DNA from: an uncultured Bacilli bacterium
Lineage (GTDB): Bacteria; Bacillota_I; Bacilli_A; RF39; UBA660
Reading direction: 5' to 3'
Length of the DNA: 64,000 nucleotides
Assembly (NCBI GenBank): GCA_934167465.1
Contig: CAKPKR010000001.1
Coordinates: forward strand, 186,001 to 250,000
Below are positions 25,717 to 35,113 of this stretch, in pieces (position 1 is the stretch's first letter; each line of letters begins with the position of its first letter). The translations under genes and the position numbers were made by a program. The notes under the pieces were generated by a model. That model searched no databases and had not been told where the DNA came from. It was given only the letters and a program-made list of their open reading frames with translations.

Positions 25717-25938
25717 CTATAACCATTCATCTTCTTCTGCTTGGGCTTTTTCCATTTCTCTATAAGTTGAATTTTTTTCTAAATCAAAATAAAATTTGTA
25801 TTTTTCCCACAACATATTGAATTTTCTTAATGTCATTCTAAATACTTCCTTTTCACTAAAACCCAACTTATTAACACCAATAAATGAAAACCACGAGAAA
25901 TCTATTTTTTCGTTTTCATCTTCCTCGTGGATTACTCG
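25717..25938 (-). CDS. Tail assembly chaperone frameshift extension (gpGT-like)
   Basis: After a -1 slip at 25938-25944 the frame runs 73 codons from RVIHEEDENEKIDFSWFSF to AQAEEDEWL and stops just upstream of the tape measure start. It begins without its own start codon and is read as the C-terminal part of a G-T type fusion. The small acidic C-terminus is typical of gpGT extensions that bind the tape measure. Confidence 0.88.
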   Translation of the reverse strand, partial: RVIHEEDENEKIDFSWFSFIGVNKLGFSEKEVFRMTLRKFNMLWEKYKFYFDLEKNSTYREMEKAQAEEDEWL

Positions 25939-26291
25939 TTTTTTGGTTTATCATCCTTAGTTGAGTTAATAACTGTTGAATTTAATTTTTGAGTGGCTTC
26001 TTTTAATCCCATTTCTGTAATTAATCTACCAACTTGCTTTTCAGTTAAATATGGCTTTTTATTATCTGTTAAGGTTTCATTTTCAATATCAATCGCTTCA
26101 TTTAACATTGCTTTAATTCCAAATATTAAAGCCTTTATATCAACTTCGCCCTTTTCACCTTTTCCATCAGTTAATTCACCCCATCTTGCAAATGTTTCAT
26201 ATTCAATTTGAATTTCTTGCATAACATTTAGGTTAAAAACTGCTTTATATTCTTTACCATTTACAGAAAAAACTGCTTCTTTTTCTTTCAT
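25932..26291 (-). CDS. Tail assembly chaperone (gpG-like)
   Basis: The 119-residue protein (MKEKEAVFSVNGKEYKAVF, with NVMQEIQIEYETF) is at the position of gpG, between the major tail protein and the tape measure. Its last codons contain the heptamer A-AAA-AAC (25938-25944), a canonical -1 slippery site, two codons before the stop. A fraction of ribosomes should continue into the gpGT extension. A terminator lies upstream between the major tail protein and this gene. Confidence 0.88.
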   Translation of the reverse strand: MKEKEAVFSVNGKEYKAVFNLNVMQEIQIEYETFARWGELTDGKGEKGEVDIKALIFGIKAMLNEAIDIENETLTDNKKPYLTEKQVGRLITEMGLKEATQKLNSTVINSTKDDKPKNE

Positions 26292-26321
26292 AATCTCACC
26301 CTTTCTAAATATAAATAAAAT

Positions 26322-26366
26322 AAAAAAGGGTAAAGACCAGATTAATTTCTAGTTCTTTACCCTTTC
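26322..26366 (-). terminator. Terminator between major tail protein and tail chaperone
   Basis: On the minus strand AAGGGTAAAGA pairs with TCTTTACCCTT, followed by a T run. It probably lowers expression of the chaperone and tape measure genes relative to the abundant tail tube protein. Confidence 0.85.
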
Positions 26367-26431
26367 TTCTATCAGATTTTTTCACTGTTTCTTCGAAAAG
26401 ATTTATAAGTTTTCTTTATTAAAATTTTTGA

Positions 26432-27106
26432 CTATTTTTTTGTTAATAAACTATCTAAGTATTCACTCGCTTCTTCATAAGTAGCAAATGTTTTAGCCCT
26501 AGACCACTCACCATTGGCTTTTTTCATTACAGTTCCCTCTATTGAAATTGTAGTGAATTCAATTGACTCACCTTTTGTTTTTTCATCAGGCATAGTATCT
26601 TTGAATTTAACCTTTGATAAGAATTCTACTTTATACTTATAGACACCATTAACAATTTTAGTTAAAATTCTACCAAATGCAACATAAGGTGCTACATCTG
26701 TATCTTTTCTAATTACTTCACCAAATGTAGTGCTTTTTTCATAATAAGTTGTACCTGTCGTAAAAGTAGAACCTGTAAACTTAGTATATTCACTACCTGA
26801 TTTAGTATAATATGTTTTGCTTGATGTTGGTGTTTTATCAGTAGTAGCAACATATTCTTCACTAATAGTGTGTCCTAATAATGGTGCTAATACTTTATCA
26901 TCATCATCATCAATAGAAATTGTTACACTTCCTTTATTGAATGTATAATCACTTTCTGCTAGTGCATCATCGCCATATAATTCTGCACTATTTAATTCCA
27001 ATGAAACCTTACAATCTATTGCTTTACCAAGCGATTTAGGTGCAATAACATTTTCGTTTTCATCTAATTCAGAATATCTAAAATTCTTTAAACCTATTCT
27101 TGCCAT
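26432..27106 (-). CDS. Major tail tube protein
   Basis: The 224-residue protein starts MARIGLKNFRYSELDENENV and contains CKVSLELNSAELYGDDALAES, the pattern of phi13/TP901-like major tail proteins. A low-complexity Thr/Ser/Tyr-rich insertion lies at about residues 87-123. It polymerises into the tail tube. It is followed by a strong terminator, consistent with high expression. Confidence 0.87.
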   Translation of the reverse strand: MARIGLKNFRYSELDENENVIAPKSLGKAIDCKVSLELNSAELYGDDALAESDYTFNKGSVTISIDDDDDKVLAPLLGHTISEEYVATTDKTPTSSKTYYTKSGSEYTKFTGSTFTTGTTYYEKSTTFGEVIRKDTDVAPYVAFGRILTKIVNGVYKYKVEFLSKVKFKDTMPDEKTKGESIEFTTISIEGTVMKKANGEWSRAKTFATYEEASEYLDSLLTKK

Positions 27107-27107
27107 A

Positions 27108-27452
27108 TCATATCCTCCTTAATTTTTCAAATGTTACAACAAAATGGTGATATTTGGTATCTGTTTCATACAAATCACCCTCATCACCTAACCAGTCGTA
27201 ATTATGACTTTTTAATATTTTCTTTAATTCCTTAACTATATTTAAATAATTCCCTTTTGTATATATATTAAATTCTAATTCATTTTTACTATAAACAACT
27301 TCATCATCCTCACTATAACAAGGAGTATCACCATCATTGTAATAAACTATATAATCAATACTATTGCCTGTATATTCCATAAAACTTATTGGAATATCCT
27401 TTTTATCAACAGTTATTTTTCCTTGAAAAATTTCTTCTATTTCTTCATTCAT
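27108..27452 (-). CDS. Probable tail terminator / completion protein
   Basis: The 114-residue acidic protein lies between the HK97 gp10-like protein and the major tail protein, where tail terminator proteins are found. The sequence (IVKELKKILKSHNYDWLGDEG, then HHFVVTFEKLRRI) resembles small tail proteins of Bacillota siphoviruses. The call rests mainly on order. Confidence 0.65.
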   Translation of the reverse strand: MNEEIEEIFQGKITVDKKDIPISFMEYTGNSIDYIVYYNDGDTPCYSEDDEVVYSKNELEFNIYTKGNYLNIVKELKKILKSHNYDWLGDEGDLYETDTKYHHFVVTFEKLRRI

Positions 27453-27458
27453 AATTTA

Positions 27459-27872
27459 TCACCCCTTTGGTAAATATTTATCTTGAACCCTAGTCATTTC
27501 TCTTTCAATATCACTTTTTACAAAAGATTTTTTGAAAAAAGGTTTCCTTTTTTCGCCTCTTGAATTTCCGTGTTCTCTTGAATTGGCAATTAAAGGTGCA
27601 GGTTTAGACTTATCACCTCGTAAATATCCATAAATACCTATTTTAGTATTTACACCACCATCAGATGGTGTCTTATAAGTCTTTGTAATTTTTAAACACT
27701 TTTCTAAATCAGCAGAGTGTTTAAATGATTTTCTCATATTTACAACTGCCTTTTTATATACAGTTTCTGCTCCTGCCTTAGTCATTTCACCAATCATTTC
27801 TTGACAACTAGACTCCAACTTTTCAAAAGATTGAATTATATCAATTGGTAATTCTGCTTTAAACTTTGCCAT
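27459..27872 (-). CDS. HK97 gp10-like head-tail protein
   Basis: The 137-residue protein carries the gp10-type pattern: ETVYKKAVVNMRKSFKHSADL, then GIYGYLRGDKSKPAPLIANS and a basic RGEKRKPFFKKSF stretch. This family acts in tail completion or neck assembly. Its start overlaps the preceding stop by one base. Confidence 0.8.
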   Translation of the reverse strand: MAKFKAELPIDIIQSFEKLESSCQEMIGEMTKAGAETVYKKAVVNMRKSFKHSADLEKCLKITKTYKTPSDGGVNTKIGIYGYLRGDKSKPAPLIANSREHGNSRGEKRKPFFKKSFVKSDIEREMTRVQDKYLPKG

Positions 27873-28198
27873 TATTTATTAACCAATTTTGCTTGAATTT
27901 CTAATTCAATATGTTTTTCATCAATATCATTTAAATATTCAATTGTATAAGTTTTTGAATTATATTTAATAATCATATCTCTACTAATATTAACCTGTGG
28001 ATATCTTATAGTAAAATTTGTATATGCTTTTTCAAAATCACTATCATTTTGAATAAGGGTATAACCCCTAGTTGTTTTTATAGATGCATAAGTTTTTAAT
28101 ACAATATATTCTTCATCTTTTTTAAAGCCACCTTTATCCTTTACAGGTTTAATTCCAAGTATTTCTATTTTTTTATTATACTTACCTGCATTTATCAT
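27872..28198 (-). CDS. Head closure / head-tail joining protein
   Basis: The 108-residue protein (MINAGKYNKKIEILGIKPV, then YTNFTIRYPQVNISRDMIIKY) matches the Phage_H_T_join (SPP1 gp16-like) family that seals the head. It overlaps the upstream connector by 4 bases (ATGA). Confidence 0.82.
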   Translation of the reverse strand: MINAGKYNKKIEILGIKPVKDKGGFKKDEEYIVLKTYASIKTTRGYTLIQNDSDFEKAYTNFTIRYPQVNISRDMIIKYNSKTYTIEYLNDIDEKHIELEIQAKLVNK

Positions 28199-28488
28199 AA
28201 AAGGTTATTATCATGTTGCCCTAAAATAGATGAAACAACTTTATTTACATTGTTTTTATCAACATATAAAGTTCTATTATCATACATATCTTGGCATAAT
28301 ACAAAAACAACTATAACTAAATCACTATATTTATCCATATCATCAATACCAGTATTATTTTTTATATAGTTTATTGAACTATTTAAAATTGTTTTTAGGA
28401 ATTTTTTATCATCCTCTGATAAGTCATCACTTATCCTAAGATAACTTTTTAAATCTTCAACAGTAATTTCACTAACCTTAGTAATCAT
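28195..28488 (-). CDS. Head-tail connector (gp6-like adaptor)
   Basis: The 97-residue helical protein (VEDLKSYLRISDDLSEDD, then LNSSINYIKNNTGID) is the DNA-packaging adaptor of HK97 gp6 / SPP1 gp15 type that binds under the portal. Its order fits. Confidence 0.85.
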   Translation of the reverse strand: MITKVSEITVEDLKSYLRISDDLSEDDKKFLKTILNSSINYIKNNTGIDDMDKYSDLVIVVFVLCQDMYDNRTLYVDKNNVNKVVSSILGQHDNNLL

Positions 28489-28531
28489 ATTGTTTCCTCC
28501 TTTTGGAAGTTTAGCCCGAACAACAAATTAA

Positions 28532-28921
28532 TTACTTATTGTTAGATGCTTTATTGGTATCTTTATTATCATCTTCATTTTCACTATGGTTTTCAGTAGC
28601 ACCATCTGTACCATTTTCCTTGTTTTCAGTATCATCAGTTGAAGCATCAGCAGAAGCACTTTCTAGTTCTTGAACTTTTAAAAGCAATTCTGCTTTTTCT
28701 TCTTCTAATTTTGTATTTTCATCAGTAAGTTTAGAAATTGTTGATTTTAATTCAACAATTTCTTTATCCTTATCTGCATTTTTTTTATCTTGCTTACTAT
28801 ATTCAGCGATGAAACCAGCCTTGATTAAAGACTTAGCAAAATCTTTGTCTTTAATTTCAATTAGTTTACCCTTTGTACCTGAATATTCCTTACCAGCAAA
28901 ACTTTTTAAAACAATATACAT
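28532..28921 (-). CDS. Coiled-coil head-associated protein
   Basis: The 129-residue protein has an N-terminal globular part (KSFAGKEYSGTKGKLIEI), a coiled coil (residues about 48-90) and an acidic Asn/Asp/Glu-rich tail. Similar proteins between capsid and connector act as head fibre or decoration proteins, but no firm family is recognised. It overlaps the capsid stop by one base. Confidence 0.6.
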   Translation of the reverse strand: MYIVLKSFAGKEYSGTKGKLIEIKDKDFAKSLIKAGFIAEYSKQDKKNADKDKEIVELKSTISKLTDENTKLEEEKAELLLKVQELESASADASTDDTENKENGTDGATENHSENEDDNKDTNKASNNK

Positions 28922-30132
28922 TATTTTTCTGATGGATTAGATGGTGTTGTTGCTGATTTTATATCTAATGCTGATAATTTTTGAAGATGTTCAACTTTTG
29001 CATCTGCTTCTAACCATGCAACGATACCAGTAGCATGTTGAGTAGCATATTTTTCTTTAAGAATTTGTAATTCTAAGTCTTTTGATTTCTTTAAAGCAAT
29101 ACCACTAAAATTACCAAAAATTATAGGTCTTTTTCCTGCTTCAATACCTGCCATATTATCAGAAACATAAACAGGGTATCCTAAGACTTTACCATCAAAT
29201 TCACCAGTTGGGTCTGCAACAAAGATAGGATTATCATTTGCATCTTTAATTAATTCAATAGCAGTTTCAGTATCTTGGTTCATTACCCAAATAGAACCTT
29301 TTCTAAATGATTGAATAACTTTATTTTTTAATTTTACTAAATCATCATAAGTGATAACTGCTGTTGCAACTTCATGAATTCTAGTAATATCTTTACATCC
29401 AGTTATTTTATCAGAACCATTTAAAATTTGTCCTTCTAAGAAGATTTTTACATATTCAGCAATAATATTTATTACCATATTAACTAAATCAATATCAGTA
29501 TTATTAATTAATGAATTACCTAATTTTGCTAATGCACCAATTAAATAATCATCTAAATCAACAGAAGTTATTGCTCCTGCTTTTTCAACTAAATCAGTAA
29601 AATCTTCTGCATAAGATACTGTAATATCATTACCTTTGCTATCTTTACCATAAACAGGAATTGATAATTTACCCTTTGTATTGTATGGTGTACATTTTTC
29701 TAGGATTGGACTCATATTATAAGCAGTCATGATAATTTTATTTGCAATTGTAGTAGGAATTACTGCTCCTGCTTTACCTTTACCAAAATTACCATCTGCT
29801 CTTTGTTCTACGAATTCACCTCTAATATATTTGGCAAAATCTTCAATATCTCTTTGTTCAATTTCCATTGCTCTTTCTTCTTCTGACATCTTTTTTTCCT
29901 CCTTTTCATCATTTTTACTTGCACCATCTTCTTCTGTTAGTTGGCGACTTTTATTTATCTTAGCAACTGTATCATTAATTGCTTGGATATCTTTTTCAAG
30001 TTGATTGAACAATTCATCTTCTTCTGGTGTCATTGCTCTTTCTTCACCTTTTACTTTTTCGACTAAATCAGTCATTTCTTTTTGCTTGTCTGCTTTCATT
30101 TCAGCATACTTTTTTAACTCATTGTTTTTCAT
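28921..30132 (-). CDS. Major capsid protein (HK97 fold)
   Basis: The 403-residue protein has an N-terminal coiled delta domain (residues 1-95) used in assembly and then cut by the protease. The HK97 core follows (GKAGAVIPTTIANKIIMTAY, then FVADPTGEFDGKVLGYPVYV and GNFSGIALKKSKDLELQIL). It lies directly after the maturation protease gene with a 4-base overlap. Confidence 0.94.
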   Translation of the reverse strand: MKNNELKKYAEMKADKQKEMTDLVEKVKGEERAMTPEEDELFNQLEKDIQAINDTVAKINKSRQLTEEDGASKNDEKEEKKMSEEERAMEIEQRDIEDFAKYIRGEFVEQRADGNFGKGKAGAVIPTTIANKIIMTAYNMSPILEKCTPYNTKGKLSIPVYGKDSKGNDITVSYAEDFTDLVEKAGAITSVDLDDYLIGALAKLGNSLINNTDIDLVNMVINIIAEYVKIFLEGQILNGSDKITGCKDITRIHEVATAVITYDDLVKLKNKVIQSFRKGSIWVMNQDTETAIELIKDANDNPIFVADPTGEFDGKVLGYPVYVSDNMAGIEAGKRPIIFGNFSGIALKKSKDLELQILKEKYATQHATGIVAWLEADAKVEHLQKLSALDIKSATTPSNPSEK

Positions 30133-31010
30133 TCTGTTTCCTCCTTAATTTTTTTTATTCTATTCTCGTATTCAGAGAAATCTATTTTTTCAACTTCCTG
30201 TTTAGGTTGTTGTTCGGGTTTTTCTTCATACCTTACTTCTTTATATCCACCTCTCACAACTTTAACTTGCTTAGATGTATCTATACTTACAACACCATCG
30301 GTTATTGTATAAGGCATCTTATACAATGTACTATCTTCTTTTATACTTCCATAAACAAAATAGTCATCATAATCTTCTAACCAACCATTGCTGAATGTTT
30401 GCCTATAAGCACCATTTAACAATTCTCTTTTTTGTGATGCAGTCATGCTACTAAAATTTTCATTTTTGACACTATCTTCTGATTGTGTATTTTCATCACT
30501 TTCAGTTTCTTCATATCTAAATTCAATTTCTTTTACTTCACCATCACGCATTTCAATACTTGTACCAATATAAGCAGGTATCTTTCTATCATCAATAATA
30601 GATACTTCAAATAAATCAATATCTCGTACTGTTCTTTCACTAATACCATTGTCATTTATTTCTTCATCTTCTTTATTACAAATAAAGCCAAATGACCAAC
30701 CTCGCAATTTATTTTGTTTTGCTTTCTCTATGACAGTAGCATCACTAACTTCAACTATTGCTCTTAAACCAATATTATCTTCATATAGTTTTGCACTTCC
30801 ATCTTTGGTATTAGCAAGTTCCATATCGTAATTATGATTTAGTAAAACTTTAATAGCATCATTCTTTTCAATGGCTCTTTGAAATACAGATGGCATTATT
30901 CTTTCAATAAACTTTTTACCATTTTTATTAGTAAGAGGTTTTGAAAATCTTTCAACTGCATTTACATAACCATCAATAATTACTTTGTCATCTCTAACCT
31001 GTATTTTCAT
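30129..31010 (-). CDS. HK97-type prohead maturation protease with C-terminal extension
   Basis: The start at 31010 follows GGAGGTG. The N-terminal 165 residues are a U35/S78 serine protease with the catalytic His in LLNHNYDMELA and the Ser in LRGWSFGF. The C-terminal 120 residues form a separate acidic region with MTASQKRELLNGAYRQTFSN and then WLEDYDDYFVYGS, probably a scaffold or an added domain. It cleaves the capsid delta domain during head maturation. The start overlaps the portal stop. Confidence 0.9.
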   Translation of the reverse strand: MKIQVRDDKVIIDGYVNAVERFSKPLTNKNGKKFIERIMPSVFQRAIEKNDAIKVLLNHNYDMELANTKDGSAKLYEDNIGLRAIVEVSDATVIEKAKQNKLRGWSFGFICNKEDEEINDNGISERTVRDIDLFEVSIIDDRKIPAYIGTSIEMRDGEVKEIEFRYEETESDENTQSEDSVKNENFSSMTASQKRELLNGAYRQTFSNGWLEDYDDYFVYGSIKEDSTLYKMPYTITDGVVSIDTSKQVKVVRGGYKEVRYEEKPEQQPKQEVEKIDFSEYENRIKKIKEETE

Positions 31011-32244
31011 TATTTTCACCTCCATTCTCACTATTCTTACTCATATCCATTAATGCACCTGTATTTGGTGTATAATACTTCTTTTCAGTAGTATCATATA
31101 GAACATTTGCAAGACTTAATTTAATTACATCTAATCCATCAATAGCATCATAATCTTCTTCTGCACGAATTTCATTTGTGCCAAGCCATCCTGTATCAGA
31201 TGCGATTTTATAAGCCTCATATCTTTCTTTTAATGAACCACGAGTGATTTTCTTTGTATCAAATGCAAAATAAAAAACTCCTTTTTCGCTTTCAAGCAAG
31301 AAGTTTTTATTTAAAGCACTTTCTATTGCACTTATAATTGGCATTACTGCATCTTTAACAGTTTCATCATAGTTTGAAGAAATATGAAATACATCATTTA
31401 TATCTTCTTTTAATGTTTTCTTTCTTTCATTAATTTGTAATTCAACAGAAGAATTTGCACCCTCTTTAAATTCAATACCATCATTAAGAACAATAACATT
31501 TTCTTCGTTGTTACCATAATAATTTTTCCATGCTTGTTTTAACTTTTCCATTTCTTCTTTTCCAAGTTTTTTAGTAGCAGTCAAAAATCCTTTTTTTCCA
31601 CCACCTTTTTTAACAAGACCAAGTTCATAAAGAATTGTTGTAAATGATGTTTCTAATGATTTAGATATTTCATCAACAATGCTTTTTCCTGTTGCACCAT
31701 CTGTTGTATTTCTTAATATAGTTAAAAAATTAAAAGTTTCATAAGGCTTTCCATTTACTTCATATTTGACATCTTTGAATATAGGGTCATAATTTTTCAT
31801 GATGGATATTTGAGTAGGCTCTACATATCTTATTGATTTAAATTCATTTTTTGATTTTTCAAGATAAATGTAAGCACCTTTTTCAATAAGATAATCTCTT
31901 GCCATTGCTTTTTTTAATTGGAATGGGTCGAGTGTATCACCAGTATCTTGATTTAGCAATTTTGTTCTACCATCTTTTAAAACTTCTACAACTTTTCTTT
32001 TACCATCAGTTATTTCCTCTCTGTATAGTCTAATAGGTAACATTGCAACCATATTTGATATTCTATCGACTGCACTTGAAACTGCTGGAATTGACATTGC
32101 CTTATTTTTATTTATGGTTTCACCTTTTAACAATGCTTGTAATAAAATATCACCAGTTGATTGGCTTTCTATTGGTGTATCAACTGCTTCTTCTTTGGAT
32201 GCTGATACTTCATCTCTTTTTGAAATCCAATTAAATAATCTCAT
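30994..32244 (-). CDS. Portal protein
   Basis: The 416-residue protein matches the HK97-family portal: MSIPAVSSAVDRISNMVAMLP, then ARDYLIEKGAYIYLEKSKN and DVFHISSNYDETVKDAVMPI. It forms the dodecameric DNA entry ring. Its leader contains promoter cassette 2. Confidence 0.94.
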   Translation of the reverse strand: MRLFNWISKRDEVSASKEEAVDTPIESQSTGDILLQALLKGETINKNKAMSIPAVSSAVDRISNMVAMLPIRLYREEITDGKRKVVEVLKDGRTKLLNQDTGDTLDPFQLKKAMARDYLIEKGAYIYLEKSKNEFKSIRYVEPTQISIMKNYDPIFKDVKYEVNGKPYETFNFLTILRNTTDGATGKSIVDEISKSLETSFTTILYELGLVKKGGGKKGFLTATKKLGKEEMEKLKQAWKNYYGNNEENVIVLNDGIEFKEGANSSVELQINERKKTLKEDINDVFHISSNYDETVKDAVMPIISAIESALNKNFLLESEKGVFYFAFDTKKITRGSLKERYEAYKIASDTGWLGTNEIRAEEDYDAIDGLDVIKLSLANVLYDTTEKKYYTPNTGALMDMSKNSENGGENNENTG

Positions 32245-32271
32245 TTTTTTTCACCACCTTTCAGCAACAAA

Positions 32272-32348
32272 AAAAACAAACATTCCTGTTTGTTCTCGTA
32301 TCTCTACATATACATTATATCATTAATAGAGTGTGAAAAATGTGAAAG
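32272..32348 (-). promoter_or_regulatory. Phage late promoter cassette 2 with leader terminator (head genes)
   Basis: On the minus strand two TTCACA copies (32341-32346 and 32332-32337) precede TATAAT (32314-32319) by 12 bases. An ACAAACA/TGTTTGT hairpin with an eight-T run (about 32269-32293) follows before the portal ribosome-binding site. Confidence 0.72.
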
Positions 32349-34079
32349 TTATCCAACCTGAACAAAAAAGTTTCCATTTTCCAAGTATATTTCCTGTTGT
32401 AATAGATAAATGGCATTTAATAAAGAAAATATCAAATCGACTTTACCATTAGATTTCTTTTTATGAATATATCTATTCATATTAGTATCATACACACATT
32501 TAGCATTTTGAAAATTTATTTCAAGTAATTTATTAGTTTCATATTTAAACTCTCTATTCATTATTTTTTCGTAAAGTAATTTTGTTGGTGGATGCAATGT
32601 ATCTGAATGTTGTCTTACTTGAACAGTTGTATATTTTGTATCCCATTTTTGAGCAGAGGACAATGCATTATATCTATCATAACCTATTCCCATAACTACA
32701 ACATCATATTTTTCTTCAATTGAAAAAACAAAATCTTCAATGACTTTATAATCAACAGTTTTATCACCACAAGCAATACATTTCATCGCATTTATAAATT
32801 CATTATAATTTATTTTTTCTATTTGATTTTTTTCTTCTATTCTACCCTCAGGGATAAAACCAATTGCTTCTGCTAAAATAGTACCATCATCATCGGCAAC
32901 CATACCAACACCACAGTTATCATTAGACATTGCTAAATCGACACCAATAAAAACTTCTCTACCAGTCCAATCAATTTTATCAACTCTACATTTTTGAACT
33001 TCACTAACATCAATAAAACTTTCAGTACCTGCACCTTGATAAATAATGTTGCAATGTTTCGTTAAAAAGTTTTCTCTCTTACTTTCAGTTTCTATTGCTT
33101 TCTTTCTTTTATCAAGTAAATCAAGATAAACTGCTTCTATTTCACAGGCTAATGGATTAGATTGCAAGATAATATCATCATCAGTAGTCCAATTCTTAGT
33201 TTCGTTCGGTTCAAACAATAAGCCAAAGATATGTTCATCCTCTATAATCCCATCTAATACTTTTTTAAAATAATTGACTTCATCTTCCATCGGATTATCA
33301 AATGTCGGATACTTTGTTGATATTAAAAAACCTAATTTATTGACAACAAGTAATTGACCTGACCTCATGGCTTCAATAGGATAAGAATTAACCAAAGCAC
33401 CAACTTCATCTGCAACGAATACTGTTGGCTCTCTACCATCCATCCTATTTTTAGAAGTGTTTAATGGTGTATATACTGTTTCGGTAGGTTTGTGAGTTAT
33501 ATTATCTCTTAATATTTTAAATTCACCATCTTCAAATACATCAATATTTGCTTTAATCAAAGGTTCAAGTGCCTGTTTAATTTCTTTTGCTAATGTTCCA
33601 TCAGGTGCAACAGAAAAGAACCTTGAAAATTTAGGTTCTAAATAAAATAACAATAATATTAAAAATGCAACTATAAATGTTTTACCATTTTTACGGCATA
33701 TTTCAAGCAGTACCGTTTCATATCTTCTTTTTTTCTTATTATTTCTATATACAGTACAAAGACTTGCTACAATTAACAACCATTGATAGCCTGACAAAGC
33801 ATCATATATTTTGCATCCAGTCTTAATACCTTTTGCCATTACTAAAATTTTACATATTTTATCTATCTTAGCAATTCTTTTTTCATTTATGATATATTTA
33901 CTATCATTACCATCGGCAATATCAAGAAATATTTGACATTGTTTTTTTACATATTTAGGCGATATAAACTTTCTTTCACCATTTCTTTCATAATATAACT
34001 TTGGAGGTTGTACCTCATCATTAACTATTTGTTTTGCATAAATATAACTAGGATGCATTTGAATATTATTCATCATCAT
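32349..34079 (-). CDS. Terminase large subunit
   Basis: The 576-residue protein has the ATPase Walker A variant LEICRKNGKTFIVAFLILLL and Walker B TVFVADEVGAL. The C-terminal nuclease has the acidic motif FIGVDLAMSNDNCGVGMVAD. It pumps DNA into the head and cuts it. The gene overlaps the small subunit by 14 bases and ends just before cassette 2. Confidence 0.95.
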   Translation of the reverse strand: MMMNNIQMHPSYIYAKQIVNDEVQPPKLYYERNGERKFISPKYVKKQCQIFLDIADGNDSKYIINEKRIAKIDKICKILVMAKGIKTGCKIYDALSGYQWLLIVASLCTVYRNNKKKRRYETVLLEICRKNGKTFIVAFLILLLFYLEPKFSRFFSVAPDGTLAKEIKQALEPLIKANIDVFEDGEFKILRDNITHKPTETVYTPLNTSKNRMDGREPTVFVADEVGALVNSYPIEAMRSGQLLVVNKLGFLISTKYPTFDNPMEDEVNYFKKVLDGIIEDEHIFGLLFEPNETKNWTTDDDIILQSNPLACEIEAVYLDLLDKRKKAIETESKRENFLTKHCNIIYQGAGTESFIDVSEVQKCRVDKIDWTGREVFIGVDLAMSNDNCGVGMVADDDGTILAEAIGFIPEGRIEEKNQIEKINYNEFINAMKCIACGDKTVDYKVIEDFVFSIEEKYDVVVMGIGYDRYNALSSAQKWDTKYTTVQVRQHSDTLHPPTKLLYEKIMNREFKYETNKLLEINFQNAKCVYDTNMNRYIHKKKSNGKVDLIFSLLNAIYLLQQEIYLENGNFFVQVG

Positions 34080-34563
34080 TATCTTCTTCGCTTAAAATAT
34101 CCATCAAAGTTTTTTTCTTTGGTGGTGGTGCTGATATAGAAAGTTTTGCTCTCGCTTGTGGTGAAAGTGATAATTCATTACAACACCTAAAAAAATCTTT
34201 TGAATACATATCCCTAGCAGATTTCAAATTGATAATAAGTTTAACATCCAATTTATCCTGTTCTTTTCCATTTTCATCAGTAACCTTACTAGCATTATTT
34301 ATTTCCTTTTCAATACTCTCTAATCTTTCAATAGTAATAGCAGTTTGATTTAATAAATAAACATCTAAATTACTTAAAATATCTTTGTTAAGGTTTTTAA
34401 GTATGTCTTTAAATATTGCCTTTTGTCTTTTATTCAAATATTTAAATGGTTTTATCTTATCATTATCACCTCGTAATTTTTTTTCAGTTTCTTCTCTTTG
34501 CTTTCTTTCTTCTTTACTCATTTTTTGAGAATTTGTATCAATTGCTTTTGCTGGTCTTGACAT
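34066..34563 (-). CDS. Terminase small subunit (P27 family)
   Basis: The 165-residue protein is helical with basic ends (MSRPAKAIDTNSQKMSKEER, then LNKRQKAIFKDILKNL and SARDMYSKDFFRCCNELSLS), matching P27-type small terminases. The 108 bases between it and the HNH gene hold no ORF and may contain the cos site, since HNH genes beside terminase mark cos-type phages. Confidence 0.88.
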   Translation of the reverse strand: MSRPAKAIDTNSQKMSKEERKQREETEKKLRGDNDKIKPFKYLNKRQKAIFKDILKNLNKDILSNLDVYLLNQTAITIERLESIEKEINNASKVTDENGKEQDKLDVKLIINLKSARDMYSKDFFRCCNELSLSPQARAKLSISAPPPKKKTLMDILSEEDNDDE

Positions 34564-34671
34564 ATTATCACCTCCATTTCATCTAATCCAAGATTTACTG
34601 ATTTTCATTTTGGGCATTTTTTGTATTCAAAGGTGGGCAGTAGGTTTCGAATTAAATTAAAAAAATCAATT

Positions 34672-35097
34672 TTAAAAGGTAGGGGGGTACTTTCGGCTGA
34701 TTACCTCATTTCTTATTGCTTCTAAATCACAATTTTCATCTAATAATTTAGTTAAAATATATCTTGGTATTATTCCTTTGTCAGCAAGTTTATGATGATA
34801 ACAACATAGTGTAATTAAGTTGTCATCATCTAATCCTTTTGTACTATCTTCTTCTAGTGGAATTATATGATGAACCTCTAACTTATCAAAGTTATAAATC
34901 GTTTGTGTATCAAAGATATTTGCTAAACAAACCCTACATAAATTCTTATCTCTTTCTCTAATATCTAAACTCTTTTGATGCCATCTATAAGTCTTACGAA
35001 ATTTATCAGCAGTTGATGTACCTCTTACCTGTCTATTTACATAACATTGTTTATTAAAATCATGTATTTTCCCACACCTACTACAACTCTTTAACAT
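34672..35097 (-). CDS. HNH endonuclease next to terminase
   Basis: The 141-residue protein has the HNH motif LEVHHIIPLEED with the later Asn in DDNLITLCCYHHKLAD. Cys pairs (CSRCGK, CRVC) bind zinc. In cos phages of the HK97 type such an enzyme works with the terminase at the cos site. GGAGGTG lies 6 bases upstream of the start. It is the first gene behind cassette 3. Confidence 0.9.
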   Translation of the reverse strand: MLKSCSRCGKIHDFNKQCYVNRQVRGTSTADKFRKTYRWHQKSLDIRERDKNLCRVCLANIFDTQTIYNFDKLEVHHIIPLEEDSTKGLDDDNLITLCCYHHKLADKGIIPRYILTKLLDENCDLEAIRNEVISRKYPPTF

Positions 35098-35113
35098 TGC
35101 ATCACCTCCAACA

